NCBI GenBank assembly: GCA_965224525.1
Contig: OZ245050.1
Span: 2,046,001 to 2,110,000 of the forward strand
Length of the DNA: 64,000 nucleotides
From: Granulosicoccus sp036478565
GTDB taxonomy: Bacteria > Pseudomonadota > Gammaproteobacteria > Granulosicoccales > Granulosicoccaceae
Direction: 5' to 3'
Notes under the pieces: generated by a model
What the model was told of the DNA's origin: nothing
Seen by the model: only the letters and a program-made list of their open reading frames with translations
The model's database searches: none
Program-made: the position numbers and the translations under genes
Shown: positions 7,354 through 16,851 of the stretch, one piece after another
Numbering within the stretch: the first letter of the stretch is position 1
Layout: each line of letters opens with the position of its first letter

Positions 7354-9450
7354 ATGGATGATGACGACATCAAAGAACTCAAACTGATATTTCTGGATGA
7401 ATGCCTGGAAAATATTGAGCTGCTAGAGCAGGGCCTCATGCAGATGGGTGAAGGGCAAGATTGTGAAGACACGCTAAATGAGGTATTCAGAGCGGCTCAT
7501 TCCATAAAGGGTGGCGCGGCTACATTCGGATTTCAACCAATGTCTGAAATTACGCATTACATGGAAACCCTGCTTGATGAAATGCGTTCGGGTCGTCGAT
7601 CAGTAACAGAAGATGATGTTGACTTATTATTGACAGGGCTTGACATCGTTCAGCATATACAGCAAGAAGGCCGCGTCGATTCAAATGCGGACCATGATGA
7701 AAGAAACCAGATTCAAAAACTGTTGGATGAATCGGTGGAAAAAGGAAAGACTACTGATCAGGCCAGCGCATCAGATGGCGAACAAGCCGAAACGGCATCT
7801 AAAGAGGCCATTTCCGAACAGAGGCCGCCTGCGAAACTGGGTATAGCGTTTGTTCCAAACAGGGAATTCATTCGCCGCGGCAATGATCCATTGCTACTAA
7901 TAAGAGAAATTTCGCGTAGAGGTGAACTTGAAACAGTTCTGGATCTTACATCAGTACCAGAATGGAGCGCGTACGACCCTTCAGCAAGCTATCTTTCGTG
8001 GCAGCTCGAACTTTTTGGTACTTCAACAAAGGAAGACATCCGGGAGATATTCGAGTGGGTTGATACAGACTGTGACGTACAGATTACTGATATTTCACCT
8101 GCCGAGACCATCAAAACTGGTGGTGAGAAAACAGCAGCGGTCAGTCAAACTGAAAACAGTTTAGAAAGTGTACCAGAATCAGGTGTAACTTCTCAACAAT
8201 CTTCAACGAGTGTAGCGGAAAACAAGGAAAGTACTACCGAGAGCAAGAAAGCAACAACTAAGAATGTGAGCGGTGGTGGGGAAGCATCGTCAATACGAAT
8301 TGCTACAGATAAAATCGATCAACTTATCAATCTTGTAGGTGAGCTAGTCATTACACAGTCAATGTTGAGTCGCGTCAGCGATCCGGCGACCGAAATTGAC
8401 ATGGAAGAATTGCGTGAACGCATGGCGGATCTTGAGCACAATACTCGAGACTTGCAAGAGAGTGTTATGCAAGTGCGAATGCTTCCGTTGTCCTCAGCTT
8501 TCAGCAGGCTACCGCGCCTTGTCAGGGATCTGTCAAAAAAACTGAATAAGGAAGTGGAACTTGTTGTGGAAGGTGGGTCGACCGAACTGGACAAAACAGT
8601 CCTCGAGCGTATGGTAGATCCACTGGTTCACCTTGTCCGAAACGCGCTTGACCACGGGCTTGAGACACCTGATAAAAGAGCGAATGCGGGTAAACCACGT
8701 GCTGGCCGACTGTTACTCAATGCTCGTCAGGAAAGCGGCAGCGTTGTAATAGAAATCTCAGATGACGGAAACGGGATTGACGCCGAACGGGTTCTTTCTA
8801 TAGCCAGGAACAAAGGTATTGTTTCTGAAGAGGAAGAGCTCTCGGAGGACCAGATAAATCAACTTATATTTGCCCCTGGGTTCTCAACTGCGGAACAAGT
8901 CAGCGATGTATCCGGTCGGGGAGTTGGGATGGACGTAGTACGACGAAATATCCTCGACCTTGGTGGGCGTGTTCAAGTGCACTCAGTCTACGGTTCTGGA
9001 ACGAAAATTGAAATTAACCTGCCACTGTCGCTGGCCATACTTGATGGTCAGTTGATTCGTATTGCTGATCAAGTGTTTGTTATCCCTATTCTTAGTATTA
9101 TTGAAACACTGGAAATTCGTCAAACAAATGTATCTGATGTTCCAGGCACTGGGGAGGTTTGCCTGTTTCGCGGAGAGTATTTAAGCATGGTCCGGATAGC
9201 TGATCAGTTTCGTTTACCTGGAGACTCGCCAGGAAGGTTGATTGTTGTGGTCGACACACATGGCAGGCGAGAAGGTCTGGTTATCGATGAAGTGCTGGGA
9301 CAGCAGCAGGTGGTTATAAAGCCGCTCGACAAGAATTACAAAAATGTACCTGGTCTTGCAGGTGCCACAATCATGAGCGATGGCTCGGTGGCACTAATAC
9401 TGGATCCAGCCAATATAAGTGAACATAGCCTTTTGGCGAATGCAGCGTAA
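7354..9450 (+). CDS. cheA: Chemotaxis histidine kinase CheA
   Basis: This is a 698-residue CheA. The P1 phosphotransfer domain has His49 (F-R-A-A-H-S-I-K-G-G). A second domain at about 165-250 (F-V-P-N-R-E-F-I-R-R-G-N-D-P-L) probably binds CheY/CheB. A Ser/Thr/Glu-rich linker at about 255-310 follows. Then come the P3 dimerisation helices (I-D-Q-L-I-N-L-V-G-E-L-V-I-T), the P4 ATPase with N-box H-L-V-R-N-A-L-D-H-G-L-E and G-boxes D-D-G-N-G-I and G-R-G-V-G-M-D-V-V, and the CheW-like P5. All key residues are present. It relays receptor state to CheY and CheB. Confidence 0.96.
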   Translation: MDDDDIKELKLIFLDECLENIELLEQGLMQMGEGQDCEDTLNEVFRAAHSIKGGAATFGFQPMSEITHYMETLLDEMRSGRRSVTEDDVDLLLTGLDIVQHIQQEGRVDSNADHDERNQIQKLLDESVEKGKTTDQASASDGEQAETASKEAISEQRPPAKLGIAFVPNREFIRRGNDPLLLIREISRRGELETVLDLTSVPEWSAYDPSASYLSWQLELFGTSTKEDIREIFEWVDTDCDVQITDISPAETIKTGGEKTAAVSQTENSLESVPESGVTSQQSSTSVAENKESTTESKKATTKNVSGGGEASSIRIATDKIDQLINLVGELVITQSMLSRVSDPATEIDMEELRERMADLEHNTRDLQESVMQVRMLPLSSAFSRLPRLVRDLSKKLNKEVELVVEGGSTELDKTVLERMVDPLVHLVRNALDHGLETPDKRANAGKPRAGRLLLNARQESGSVVIEISDDGNGIDAERVLSIARNKGIVSEEEELSEDQINQLIFAPGFSTAEQVSDVSGRGVGMDVVRRNILDLGGRVQVHSVYGSGTKIEINLPLSLAILDGQLIRIADQVFVIPILSIIETLEIRQTNVSDVPGTGEVCLFRGEYLSMVRIADQFRLPGDSPGRLIVVVDTHGRREGLVIDEVLGQQQVVIKPLDKNYKNVPGLAGATIMSDGSVALILDPANISEHSLLANAA

Positions 9451-9462
9451 CAGGGGATACTC

Positions 9463-9954
9463 ATGCAATTACAAGAAGAAAACAAGAAAGCTATTGTGGA
9501 AACAGCTGATCAATTCCTGACTTTCATGTTGGGAGAAGAAGAGTATGGTGTAGAGATACTAAAAGTTCAGGAAATCAAAAGCTGGGGTCCCTATACGCCA
9601 TTGCCAAAATCGCCGGAGCACGTGCTGGGTGTGATCAATCTACGAGGTGCCATCGTACCCATGATTGACTTACGTTGCAGGTTTGATCTTCCGTCGGTCG
9701 AGTATACGTCGACCACTGCAATTATCATTGTGCGTTCTGTTGTTGAGGAACAGATTAGAATCATTGGACTTGTTGTAGATCGCGTTTCAGAGGTATACCA
9801 CCTGGACAACGAAGCCATTCAGGAAACATCCGATGCAACAGGACTTGCCAGAGGCGAATATATAAGGGGTTTTGGGCAAACAGAAGACAAGATGGTAATT
9901 TTGATAAATCTTGATCCTATTGTTGAGTCCAGTCTTGAATCAGGGGGATTTTAG
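9463..9954 (+). CDS. cheW: Chemotaxis coupling protein CheW
   Basis: This is a 163-residue CheW domain with the usual landmarks: Q-F-L-T-F-M-L-G-E-E-E-Y-G-V at the start, V-L-G-V-I-N-L-R-G in the middle and V-V-D-R-V-S-E-V afterwards. It bridges receptors to CheA P5 in the signalling array. It begins 12 nt after cheA, and its TAG stop overlaps the GTG start of the next gene by one base, so translation is coupled. Confidence 0.96.
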   Translation: MQLQEENKKAIVETADQFLTFMLGEEEYGVEILKVQEIKSWGPYTPLPKSPEHVLGVINLRGAIVPMIDLRCRFDLPSVEYTSTTAIIIVRSVVEEQIRIIGLVVDRVSEVYHLDNEAIQETSDATGLARGEYIRGFGQTEDKMVILINLDPIVESSLESGGF

Positions 9955-10292
9955 TGAACGCTTCGGTAGATAATAACAATGTGATTGTTTTACCGCCTGA
10001 TTTTATTCAGAAGGCGTTGGAAGCGATTGTTTCCCAGGTTACGGCATTTACTGATTCTGGAAAAGACTATCAGATAGATGGCTCAATGGTAGAACAGACG
10101 GATTGTGCTGCAATACAACTTCTGATTGTTTGCCAAAAATACAGGTCTGAGAGACAAACATCTGGTTCAATACCTGCTCTGATGTCTGCCGCAAGTGACG
10201 TTCTACTGGATGCTATGCAGCAAGTTGGGGCATATGAATTCATTAATAGTGGCTGCGTTGAAAGCGCCGATACGAAACAATTACAAGCATGA
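9954..10292 (+). CDS. STAS-domain protein of the chemotaxis operon
   Basis: This 112-residue protein has the STAS pattern: I-D-G-S-M-V-E-Q-T-D-C-A-A-I-Q-L-L-I at residues 41-58, then two alternating strand/helix units. STAS proteins (anti-sigma-factor-antagonist-like) also appear in alternative chemosensory operons, where their role is not settled. The GTG start shares its G with the cheW stop, and the gene overlaps cheR by 4 nt (ATGA), so it is firmly embedded between cheW and cheR. The usual phosphorylated serine of SpoIIAA is not obvious; an Asp-Cys occupies that area. Confidence 0.7.
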   Translation: MNASVDNNNVIVLPPDFIQKALEAIVSQVTAFTDSGKDYQIDGSMVEQTDCAAIQLLIVCQKYRSERQTSGSIPALMSAASDVLLDAMQQVGAYEFINSGCVESADTKQLQA

Positions 10293-11122
10293 GCAATCCG
10301 TTAAGGAAAGACACTGTCGCCCAGATGAGCGACAAGGTGTTCGCAGCCTTTCAATCGCTTACACTAAAGTCCACAGGCATAGAACTTGGTGCATCCAAGA
10401 AAGCCATGTTGTTAACACGCTTTAATCGCCGCCTGAAAGCTTTGAAACTGTCTACATTTGAAGAGTATCTGGCCTTGGTATCAACCCCGGATCACCCGGA
10501 ACGTACAGAGTTCATAGATACAGTAACGACCAATCTAACCTATTTTTTCAGGGAACCCCATCATTTTGAAGTAATGCAGAAAGACGTTTTTGCGGGAATT
10601 CTAACAAGGTCCGAAGCAAGCAAACCAGTCAGGCTATGGTCTGCAGGATGCAGTTCAGGTCAAGAACCATATTCTATGGCTATTACAGCAATTGAATCGG
10701 GACTTGCTGCAAAGTGTCAGGTAAAAATACTATGCACAGATATCCATTCTAAAATGGTAAGACAAACGGAGCAGGGTATCTATTCCAGGGATGAGTTGCG
10801 TGGACTGTCTGCCGATCAGCAATCAAAATGGTTCAAACAGAATGCTAATGGTCGCTGGGAGTCAGACAGCGCACTACGATCTTTGCTTCTTTGTAAGCAG
10901 CTGAATCTATTCGGCCCGTGGCCTGTTAGACCGGGTGTGGACGTCATTATGTGCAGAAATGTTCTTATCTATTTTGATCAAGAGAGACAGACCAAGATCA
11001 TTCACGGATTTGCCGGGGTTCAGAAATCAGGTGCACATTTGTTCATCGGCCACTCTGAAACCATGAGCGGCTGTGACAAATACTATCGTCGTGTAGACAA
11101 CACAGTTTACGAGCGGATTTAA
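10289..11122 (+). CDS. cheR: Chemoreceptor methyltransferase CheR
   Basis: The protein has 277 residues with an N-terminal helical CheR domain (to about 95; T-N-L-T-Y-F-F-R-E-P-H-H-F). The SAM-binding Rossmann domain follows, with L-W-S-A-G-C-S-S-G-Q-E-P-Y-S at about 118-131 and V-I-M-C-R-N-V-L-I-Y-F-D later. It methylates receptor glutamates using S-adenosylmethionine. The receptor encoded at 3912-6260 ends in a CheR-binding pentapeptide, so the two probably interact. It is 64 bp before cheB. Confidence 0.95.
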   Translation: MSNPLRKDTVAQMSDKVFAAFQSLTLKSTGIELGASKKAMLLTRFNRRLKALKLSTFEEYLALVSTPDHPERTEFIDTVTTNLTYFFREPHHFEVMQKDVFAGILTRSEASKPVRLWSAGCSSGQEPYSMAITAIESGLAAKCQVKILCTDIHSKMVRQTEQGIYSRDELRGLSADQQSKWFKQNANGRWESDSALRSLLLCKQLNLFGPWPVRPGVDVIMCRNVLIYFDQERQTKIIHGFAGVQKSGAHLFIGHSETMSGCDKYYRRVDNTVYERI

Positions 11123-11186
11123 TACAATAAGGCTGATAGTCTTTTTATTAACCGCATGGCGTTTACTGGACATGGATATTTAGAAA

Positions 11187-12260
11187 ATGATTAAGGTACT
11201 TATTGTTGATGACTCGATCAGCATCTGTAAATTCGTTGAGAAGGTTCTTTCAAAGGAGCCAGATATCAATGTGGTCGACTATGCGCTTGATCCGTACGAA
11301 GCTCGAGAAAAGATAAAACAGCACAATCCTGATGTTATTACCCTGGATGTTGAAATGCCACGAATGGATGGACTGACATTTCTTCGAAATCTAATGCGAC
11401 TTCGACCAATGCCTGTGGTCATGCTCTCATCGCTTACAGCAGTTGGTACGGCTGTAACACTTGACGCACTGGAATCAGGTGCTGTTGATTTTCTAGTTAA
11501 AAGAAATCCAAGAAGCAATGATGAACTAAGAAAATACGAAGAGACAATCGTCAAAAAAGTCAGGGAGGCAGGGAACACGAGTATCAAACCAACAACAACT
11601 GCCGCTGTAAGCAACAAGGTGGTATTACCTAGTTTGGCAGAATACCGGGAGAAATTTAAAAAGGGAAAAAAACCAAGTCTCGGTATTCAACGTCTTGTTG
11701 CGATAGGTGCTTCAACCGGCGGTCCAGAAGCGTTGCGCCAGATGCTCACCACATTCGACTCTACAAATTGTGCAATGGTGATCGCCCAACATATGCCTGA
11801 AGCGTTTATGGAGCCGTTTGCAGAAAGACTGAACAGAGTATCTCCATTTAGGATAGGCATCGCAAAAGACGGCGAGATGATTACCTCCGGGCGTGGTTAT
11901 ATGGCTCCTGGCAACAAGCACCTGGTTATAAGAAAGAGTGGAGATGCCATGGTTTGTAAACTGCTTGATACAGACAAGGTGCGCGGACATCGTCCATCCG
12001 TTGATGTTCTGTTTAACAGCGTTGCTGATGTGGTTGGAAATGGCGCAGTCGGCGTGCTGCTAACCGGCATGGGTGACGATGGAGCCGCGGGATTGACCCG
12101 AATTCGCCAAACCGGTGCTTTCACAGTTGTACAGGATGAAAAAAGTAGTGCAGTGTGGGGAATGCCAAAACGAGCTTATGAACTAGGCGGCGCAGATAGC
12201 GTTTTCAGCTTGCTGCACATTGCACCAGCGCTGAGTTCGTTGCTGGATAAGGCAGCCTGA
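11187..12260 (+). CDS. cheB: Chemotaxis methylesterase/glutamine deamidase CheB
   Basis: The protein has 357 residues. A receiver domain with Asp54 (T-L-D-V-E-M-P-R-M-D-G) is joined by a linker at about 125-165 to the CheB methylesterase domain. The catalytic triad is visible: Ser in G-A-S-T-G-G-P-E-A-L, His in A-Q-H-M-P, and Asp in T-G-M-G-D-D-G-A-A-G. It removes receptor methyl groups and so closes the adaptation loop with CheR. It is the last gene of the operon. No cheD or cheZ follows. Confidence 0.96.
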   Translation: MIKVLIVDDSISICKFVEKVLSKEPDINVVDYALDPYEAREKIKQHNPDVITLDVEMPRMDGLTFLRNLMRLRPMPVVMLSSLTAVGTAVTLDALESGAVDFLVKRNPRSNDELRKYEETIVKKVREAGNTSIKPTTTAAVSNKVVLPSLAEYREKFKKGKKPSLGIQRLVAIGASTGGPEALRQMLTTFDSTNCAMVIAQHMPEAFMEPFAERLNRVSPFRIGIAKDGEMITSGRGYMAPGNKHLVIRKSGDAMVCKLLDTDKVRGHRPSVDVLFNSVADVVGNGAVGVLLTGMGDDGAAGLTRIRQTGAFTVVQDEKSSAVWGMPKRAYELGGADSVFSLLHIAPALSSLLDKAA

Positions 12261-12334
12261 CAGAATAACTCAATTTGCATGCGTGTAAGCCGATATTAGC
12301 TGTATTCAACGATTTTACAATGGAAACGAGCGAA

Positions 12335-13285
12335 ATGACAAATAAATACCGACTGGTTACGCGCAGCGACTTTGATGGTTTGGTATGTGCGGTTCTGCTT
12401 AAACACCTGGATTTGATTGACGACATTAGCTTCGTACATCCGAAAGACATGCAGGACGGAAAGATTGATATCACATCCAGAGACATCACAACCAATCTGC
12501 CCTATGTAGCTGGCGCTCATCTGGTATTCGACCATCACGAGTCGGAAATGCAGCGCAACGATACCCAGGTTGATAACTATATTATCGATGCGGATGCACC
12601 TTCAGCTGCACGCGTCGTCTGGCTTCACTATGGTGGAGAAGCTGCTTTCCCAGCCATATGGACAGATATGATGTTGGCTGTAGATAAAGCGGATTCCGCC
12701 CAGTTTTCTCGCGATGAGGTGCTGGAACCGAAAAACTGGGAGTTACTGAATCTGCTTATGGACTCTCGAACCGGGCTTGGTCGTTTCCATGATTTTCGTA
12801 TTTCTAACTACGCCCTGATGATGGATTTAATCGACTACTGCAAAGACACAACTATAGAGAAGATTCTTGAACTACCCGATGTGGATGAGCGCGTTGTGCT
12901 TTATCGCGAACATGCTGATGCGTTCAAGAAGCAATTGCAGCGCTGCTCTACTGTGCACGGAAATCTGGTAGTACTTGACCTGCGTAATGAAGATGTTATT
13001 CACCCAGGTAGTCGTTTTACCATCTACGCATTGTTCCCTCAATGCAATATCTCTATTCACCAGTTATGGGGCATGAAGAAGCAGAATACAGTTTTCGCCA
13101 CGGGTAAATCAATTTTCGATCGCTCATGCCAGACCAATGTAGGTGACTTAATGCTGACATACGGAGGTGGTGGCCACGCCGCAGCGGGAACCTGTCAGGT
13201 TGAAAATGACAAAGCAGATGCTGTACTGCAAGAGCTCGTTGTTGCGATCAATGGCAACGAAGGCGGCTTGCGTCAGGCAATATAA
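12335..13285 (+). CDS. DHH-family phosphoesterase (exopolyphosphatase/NrnA-like)
   Basis: The motifs are those of the DHH/DHHA1 superfamily: S-D-F-D-G-L near residue 11, V-F-D-H-H-E-S (DHH box) at about 63-69, and a C-terminal G-G-G-G-H-A-A-A-G substrate loop. Members hydrolyse short oligonucleotides, cyclic dinucleotide products or polyphosphate with two metal ions. The subfamily here cannot be fixed from sequence. The frame is open from 12275, but the ATG at 12335 begins the family-like M-T-N-K-Y-R-L-V. It is on its own after cheB. The 283 bp after it (13286-13568) hold no gene I recognise. Confidence 0.85.
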   Translation: MTNKYRLVTRSDFDGLVCAVLLKHLDLIDDISFVHPKDMQDGKIDITSRDITTNLPYVAGAHLVFDHHESEMQRNDTQVDNYIIDADAPSAARVVWLHYGGEAAFPAIWTDMMLAVDKADSAQFSRDEVLEPKNWELLNLLMDSRTGLGRFHDFRISNYALMMDLIDYCKDTTIEKILELPDVDERVVLYREHADAFKKQLQRCSTVHGNLVVLDLRNEDVIHPGSRFTIYALFPQCNISIHQLWGMKKQNTVFATGKSIFDRSCQTNVGDLMLTYGGGGHAAAGTCQVENDKADAVLQELVVAINGNEGGLRQAI

Positions 13286-13568
13286 GGAATATCGTTGAGG
13301 GGCGCATTTGTGCGATCCAGTTCTTTGAACTGCCAATGCGAACCCTTTTGCGAGCTTGGTCAAACCAGGCGTTGCTTTCGTGCCTGTACTATTATGACGC
13401 TCGCGTTAACAACGATTAAATCAGTATAAAAATAATATTTGAATCCGTTCGATTACGGGGTAATTATTTCTACTGGTTTCTTTGACTCGTTTAATCCGCC
13501 CTCTGGATACCTGCAGATAAATAGTTATTTATTTCTATAGGGAAATTGCTTCATTACAGCTATCCTTA

Positions 13569-14648
13569 GTGAAAGAGATGGCACAGGGAGCTGTAACGCA
13601 ATTGTCGGACGATCATCCAACACCACATGACCATTGGCGAGCCTTGGCGCTAATTCTGAGTTTTCTTTGCCTGTTATCAGGTAGCACCCCTGGACTATCT
13701 GCAGAGCCTGATCTATTAAGAATTGGAACCGGGGGTAGCGCGGGCACCTACTTTCAGATTGGCTCTTTGATCGCTGAATCCGTTAGTGATTACGGCGGTA
13801 ACGGTAATTCGGCACCTTATCGAGTTCCAGATTTATTGGCAATCGCGCAACGCTCCAGTGGTTCGGTTTCCAATATTCAGGAAATTGAAGAAGGACTATT
13901 GGAAGCAGGACTAGCGCAGGCAGATGTTTCGCACTGGGCGTTTTATGGGCAAGGGCCGTTTACAACTGAAACACGCAAGTTGAAGCTTCGAACAGTAGCA
14001 ACCCTATACCTTGAAAGCCTCCATTTGGTGGTACGTAATGGCAGTGACATCACGTCGGTAAATGACCTTATTGGTCGTCGCGTAGGGCTGGACGAAGCAG
14101 GCTCTGGCACCCTCCTGGAGGTACTCCCACTATTGAGTGCGCATAAAATAGCTATCGCGGACATCAAACCGGTTTATTTGAAACTTAGCGATGCAATTGA
14201 CAGGCTACGCGAGGATCGGCTTGATGCCTTTTTCATTGTTGCCGGCTATCCGGTTGCTGCGATAGCTAAATTGACTAATGAAGGTCACGCAACGGTGATT
14301 TCAATCAATGGCACTGCTATCAAAAATATGTTACCGAAGTACCCCTTTATTACCACCGACTCCATCCCCGTCGGAACGTATAGCAATATGGCGGAAATAG
14401 TCACCTTGGCAGTAGCGGCACAACTGATTGTTAGCGCAGAGCTTGACGCAGATTTGGTCTACGCCATTACCGGGATGCTGTGGAGCGAAAAAACGCTGGA
14501 ACATCTGGCTAAGGGACATCCAAAAGGCCGTCAATTGAGATTGGAAACTGCATTACTAGGTAATACCGTCCCCGTTCATGAAGGTGCAATAAAATACTAC
14601 ATGGAAGTAGGATTGACCCTTGGAGGAGTCAGTGTACCTGTCTATTGA
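13569..14648 (+). CDS. TAXI-family solute-binding protein (TRAP-type receptor)
   Basis: The protein has 359 residues: an N-terminal export signal ending near S-G-S-T-P-G-L-S-A at about 45, then I-G-T-G-G-S-A-G-T-Y-F-Q-I-G, the start signature of TAXI proteins. L-D-E-A-G-S-G-T and D-A-F-F-I-V-A-G-Y-P follow in the expected order. These periplasmic receptors bind small carboxylates or amino acids. No TRAP permease is adjacent. The next gene, 51 nt away, is a membrane sensor kinase, so this receptor probably signals rather than transports. The start is GTG at 13569; an ATG at 13578 is possible. Confidence 0.85.
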   Translation: MKEMAQGAVTQLSDDHPTPHDHWRALALILSFLCLLSGSTPGLSAEPDLLRIGTGGSAGTYFQIGSLIAESVSDYGGNGNSAPYRVPDLLAIAQRSSGSVSNIQEIEEGLLEAGLAQADVSHWAFYGQGPFTTETRKLKLRTVATLYLESLHLVVRNGSDITSVNDLIGRRVGLDEAGSGTLLEVLPLLSAHKIAIADIKPVYLKLSDAIDRLREDRLDAFFIVAGYPVAAIAKLTNEGHATVISINGTAIKNMLPKYPFITTDSIPVGTYSNMAEIVTLAVAAQLIVSAELDADLVYAITGMLWSEKTLEHLAKGHPKGRQLRLETALLGNTVPVHEGAIKYYMEVGLTLGGVSVPVY

Positions 14649-14699
14649 TCTTCATGACGGGGAGCCAAAATATATATACAGATTCAACGGCAGTGAAGT

Positions 14700-16238
14700 A
14701 TGAAAGAGCTCAACCGTGACCGCTTTTGGACAACTGCCACAATTCTGCTGCTTATCACTGTAGGTTTTGTGCTAGCCGTTTTTGTCTATAGAGCAACCAC
14801 TCAGATTCGAAATGCATTGGCTGAAGAGGTTCTACAACAACAGCAAGATATAGCTACATTGTTATACGAATATTCGAGCATGATAATCGCTGTGGAACAA
14901 CTCCGAATATCTCCAGAAACAGAATCGTATGAAACACTTGACGAGTCGCTAAATGCTGCGCAGTTTCAGCTGAAAAAAATGCGTTCAGAATACAGTTTTG
15001 CCCGACTGGATAGCGCAACGAAGGCTAACGCCTATATCAAACCCGTGCTTGAAGATATAACGCAATGGCTTGAAAATGGAGTGCCTGGCCGTACGCCTGA
15101 TGACCCTCTTGTGTTGGACATCATTGCACAACGAGCGAATGATCGGTTTTCGGGTCTTCGGTCTATCGCAGCAGAAGCAGATGAAGTCACACAATCGTTG
15201 TTATCAGTACAATCGCATGATCTCGATATATTCCGAGCTTCATCATTGATGTTGTTATCGATGTTTTCGTTACTTGTTATCGCTGTAATAGCTTTGTTAA
15301 CCCGCCAACGTAACATGCAAATTCGAGTTACAGAAGATAAAGAGGAACAAAGTCGAGCCATCATCAACGCGGAAACTACCGGGCGGGAGAAAGCGGAACG
15401 GGCACTTCAAGAATCAGAACAAATACTCAGAGAAACTCTGGATACGCTTCCATCGGGTATCTCTTTGCTGGATCGCTCTGGTAGAATTGTTGCAGCGAAT
15501 ACATCCTGGATAAATATTTTATCCTCTAGCAGAACAAATTTTACAGACGGTGGAATTGGCGAAAGTTTCCTCGACGTATTTATGTCCGCCAAGAGCTGGG
15601 CAGAGGGCGGTGCCAGGGGTGCGGCTGAATGCATACGAGATGTCTTGGCTGGAAAGCCCGAGTTGATGGGCGATGAGTTTCAACTCGGCAACCTGGGCTG
15701 CCCTCACTGGGCTGCTCTTACCACAAGGTCCTTCAAAATTCATGGTGAGCGGCATACTGTCATTATTTATGAAGATGTCACAGATCGAAAACAGTTTGAA
15801 GAACGGGATCACAGATTGCGAGCAGAATTAGCGGATGTCTCCAGGCAAACTACCGCTGGAGAAATGGCTTCCAGTTTGGCACATGAACTGAATCAGCCGT
15901 TTACATCTATAAGCCACAATTGCCATTCTGCTTTGCTCTGCGCGCGTGATGCGTATGCGCCCGATGCGGCATTGATTGAATCTATTAGCGAAATATATCA
16001 GCAAACTCAACGAGCTGGCAATATAGTTCGCAGTCTGCGTCAACTGGCTCGCCATGACAGCGGTAGTTTTGTATCTACAAACATTAACAAGCTGGTAGAA
16101 GAAACTGAAACTGCAGTCCGTTCTCAGGGCCTGAAGGGACTTTTTGAAACAACTGTTAGAGTTGGCACAGAAAATATAACGGTTCGAGGAAATATTCTAG
16201 ATGGGGCTGTAAAAGTTGCAACGGCATTCAGGCCATGA
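14700..16238 (+). pseudogene. Membrane sensor histidine kinase lacking its ATPase domain
   Basis: The order is: membrane helix (about 9-30), periplasmic segment, second helix (about 181-202), coiled linker, PAS domain (about 248-365) and HisKA dimerisation domain with the H-box L-A-H-E-L-N-Q-P-F. After about residue 470 the similarity stops: the N, G1 and G2 boxes of the HATPase domain are absent and the protein ends in an unrelated tail (A-V-K-V-A-T-A-F-R-P). The polymorphic-toxin island begins at exactly this point, so the 3' end was very likely replaced. It could not autophosphorylate. The intact ancestor probably worked with the TAXI receptor just upstream. Confidence 0.8.
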
Positions 16239-16636
16239 AAGCTGAATTATCTCCAATTGAAGAAGCCGTACTAAAGAAGCTGCTTGATGGTGATTTACTG
16301 TTACTAGTTCAACTACGACGGCAAATTGAAATTTGTAGAGTGGTAAAGCGCGAGTTGACAGGCTTTGGCTTTTATACGACGTTGATAGTGCCTGATAGTA
16401 TTCCTAGAGCGTCAGGGGTTAATATCAAATTTGGTGATGTAGTGGGGGAAATTCCAGGATTAACTTCTGGAGCAGGTTTCCTCATTTACTTGAAGGATGG
16501 AGTCCTTGATATGCTTGAGGGCTATAGCTATGACGAGCCTTGGCCATCAAGTATTAAGAGCTTCAGATTGAAATACATGAGTGGAGTAGAGCGCGACTGG
16601 AAAGCTCTTAGTGAAATTCTATGTATCAAGGCATGA
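16235..16636 (+). CDS. Small immunity-like protein 1 of the Rhs island
   Basis: This 133-residue soluble protein contains G-F-G-F-Y-T-T-L, then G-A-G-F-L-I-Y-L-K-D-G and L-D-M-L-E-G-Y-S-Y-D-E-P-W-P. The last part resembles a family of small proteins found beside Rhs and CDI toxins, and matches in layout the protein at 17935-18270 (residue order L-x-S-G, then L-x-K-x-G, then L-E, then Y). I infer an immunity protein left behind by an earlier toxin, since no toxin gene precedes it. Its ATG overlaps the truncated kinase stop by 4 nt. Confidence 0.55.
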   Translation: MKAELSPIEEAVLKKLLDGDLLLLVQLRRQIEICRVVKRELTGFGFYTTLIVPDSIPRASGVNIKFGDVVGEIPGLTSGAGFLIYLKDGVLDMLEGYSYDEPWPSSIKSFRLKYMSGVERDWKALSEILCIKA

Positions 16637-16639
16637 GTA

Positions 16640-16841
16640 TTCTACAAATGTCTCCGGCTGGGTAGAGGGATTTGGCGGCGGTGTAACCGTTGAGGTGCCT
16701 ACGCAAGATACAGTAACCTACAGCAATGAACAGATAAGCTGGCAGCCAGAGATACACGCGGGGGATGTGCTGAACCTGGCCGTACAGATAGAGGGCGCAC
16801 CATTCAGTGAGTCCGACTTCACCATTGAATTCAGGCAATAG
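16640..16841 (+). pseudogene. C-terminal scrap of a larger protein upstream of the Rhs gene
   Basis: The frame reads V-S-G-W-V-E-G-F-G-G-G-V-T-V-E-V, continues with a beta-rich stretch and ends D-F-T-I-E-F-R-Q. It has no credible start: the ATG at 16611 lies inside the preceding gene in another frame. It looks like the end of a secreted beta-sheet protein that once preceded the Rhs gene and was cut off when gene cassettes were exchanged. I do not recognise the family. Confidence 0.4.
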
Positions 16842-16851
16842 GGGTGGACAG

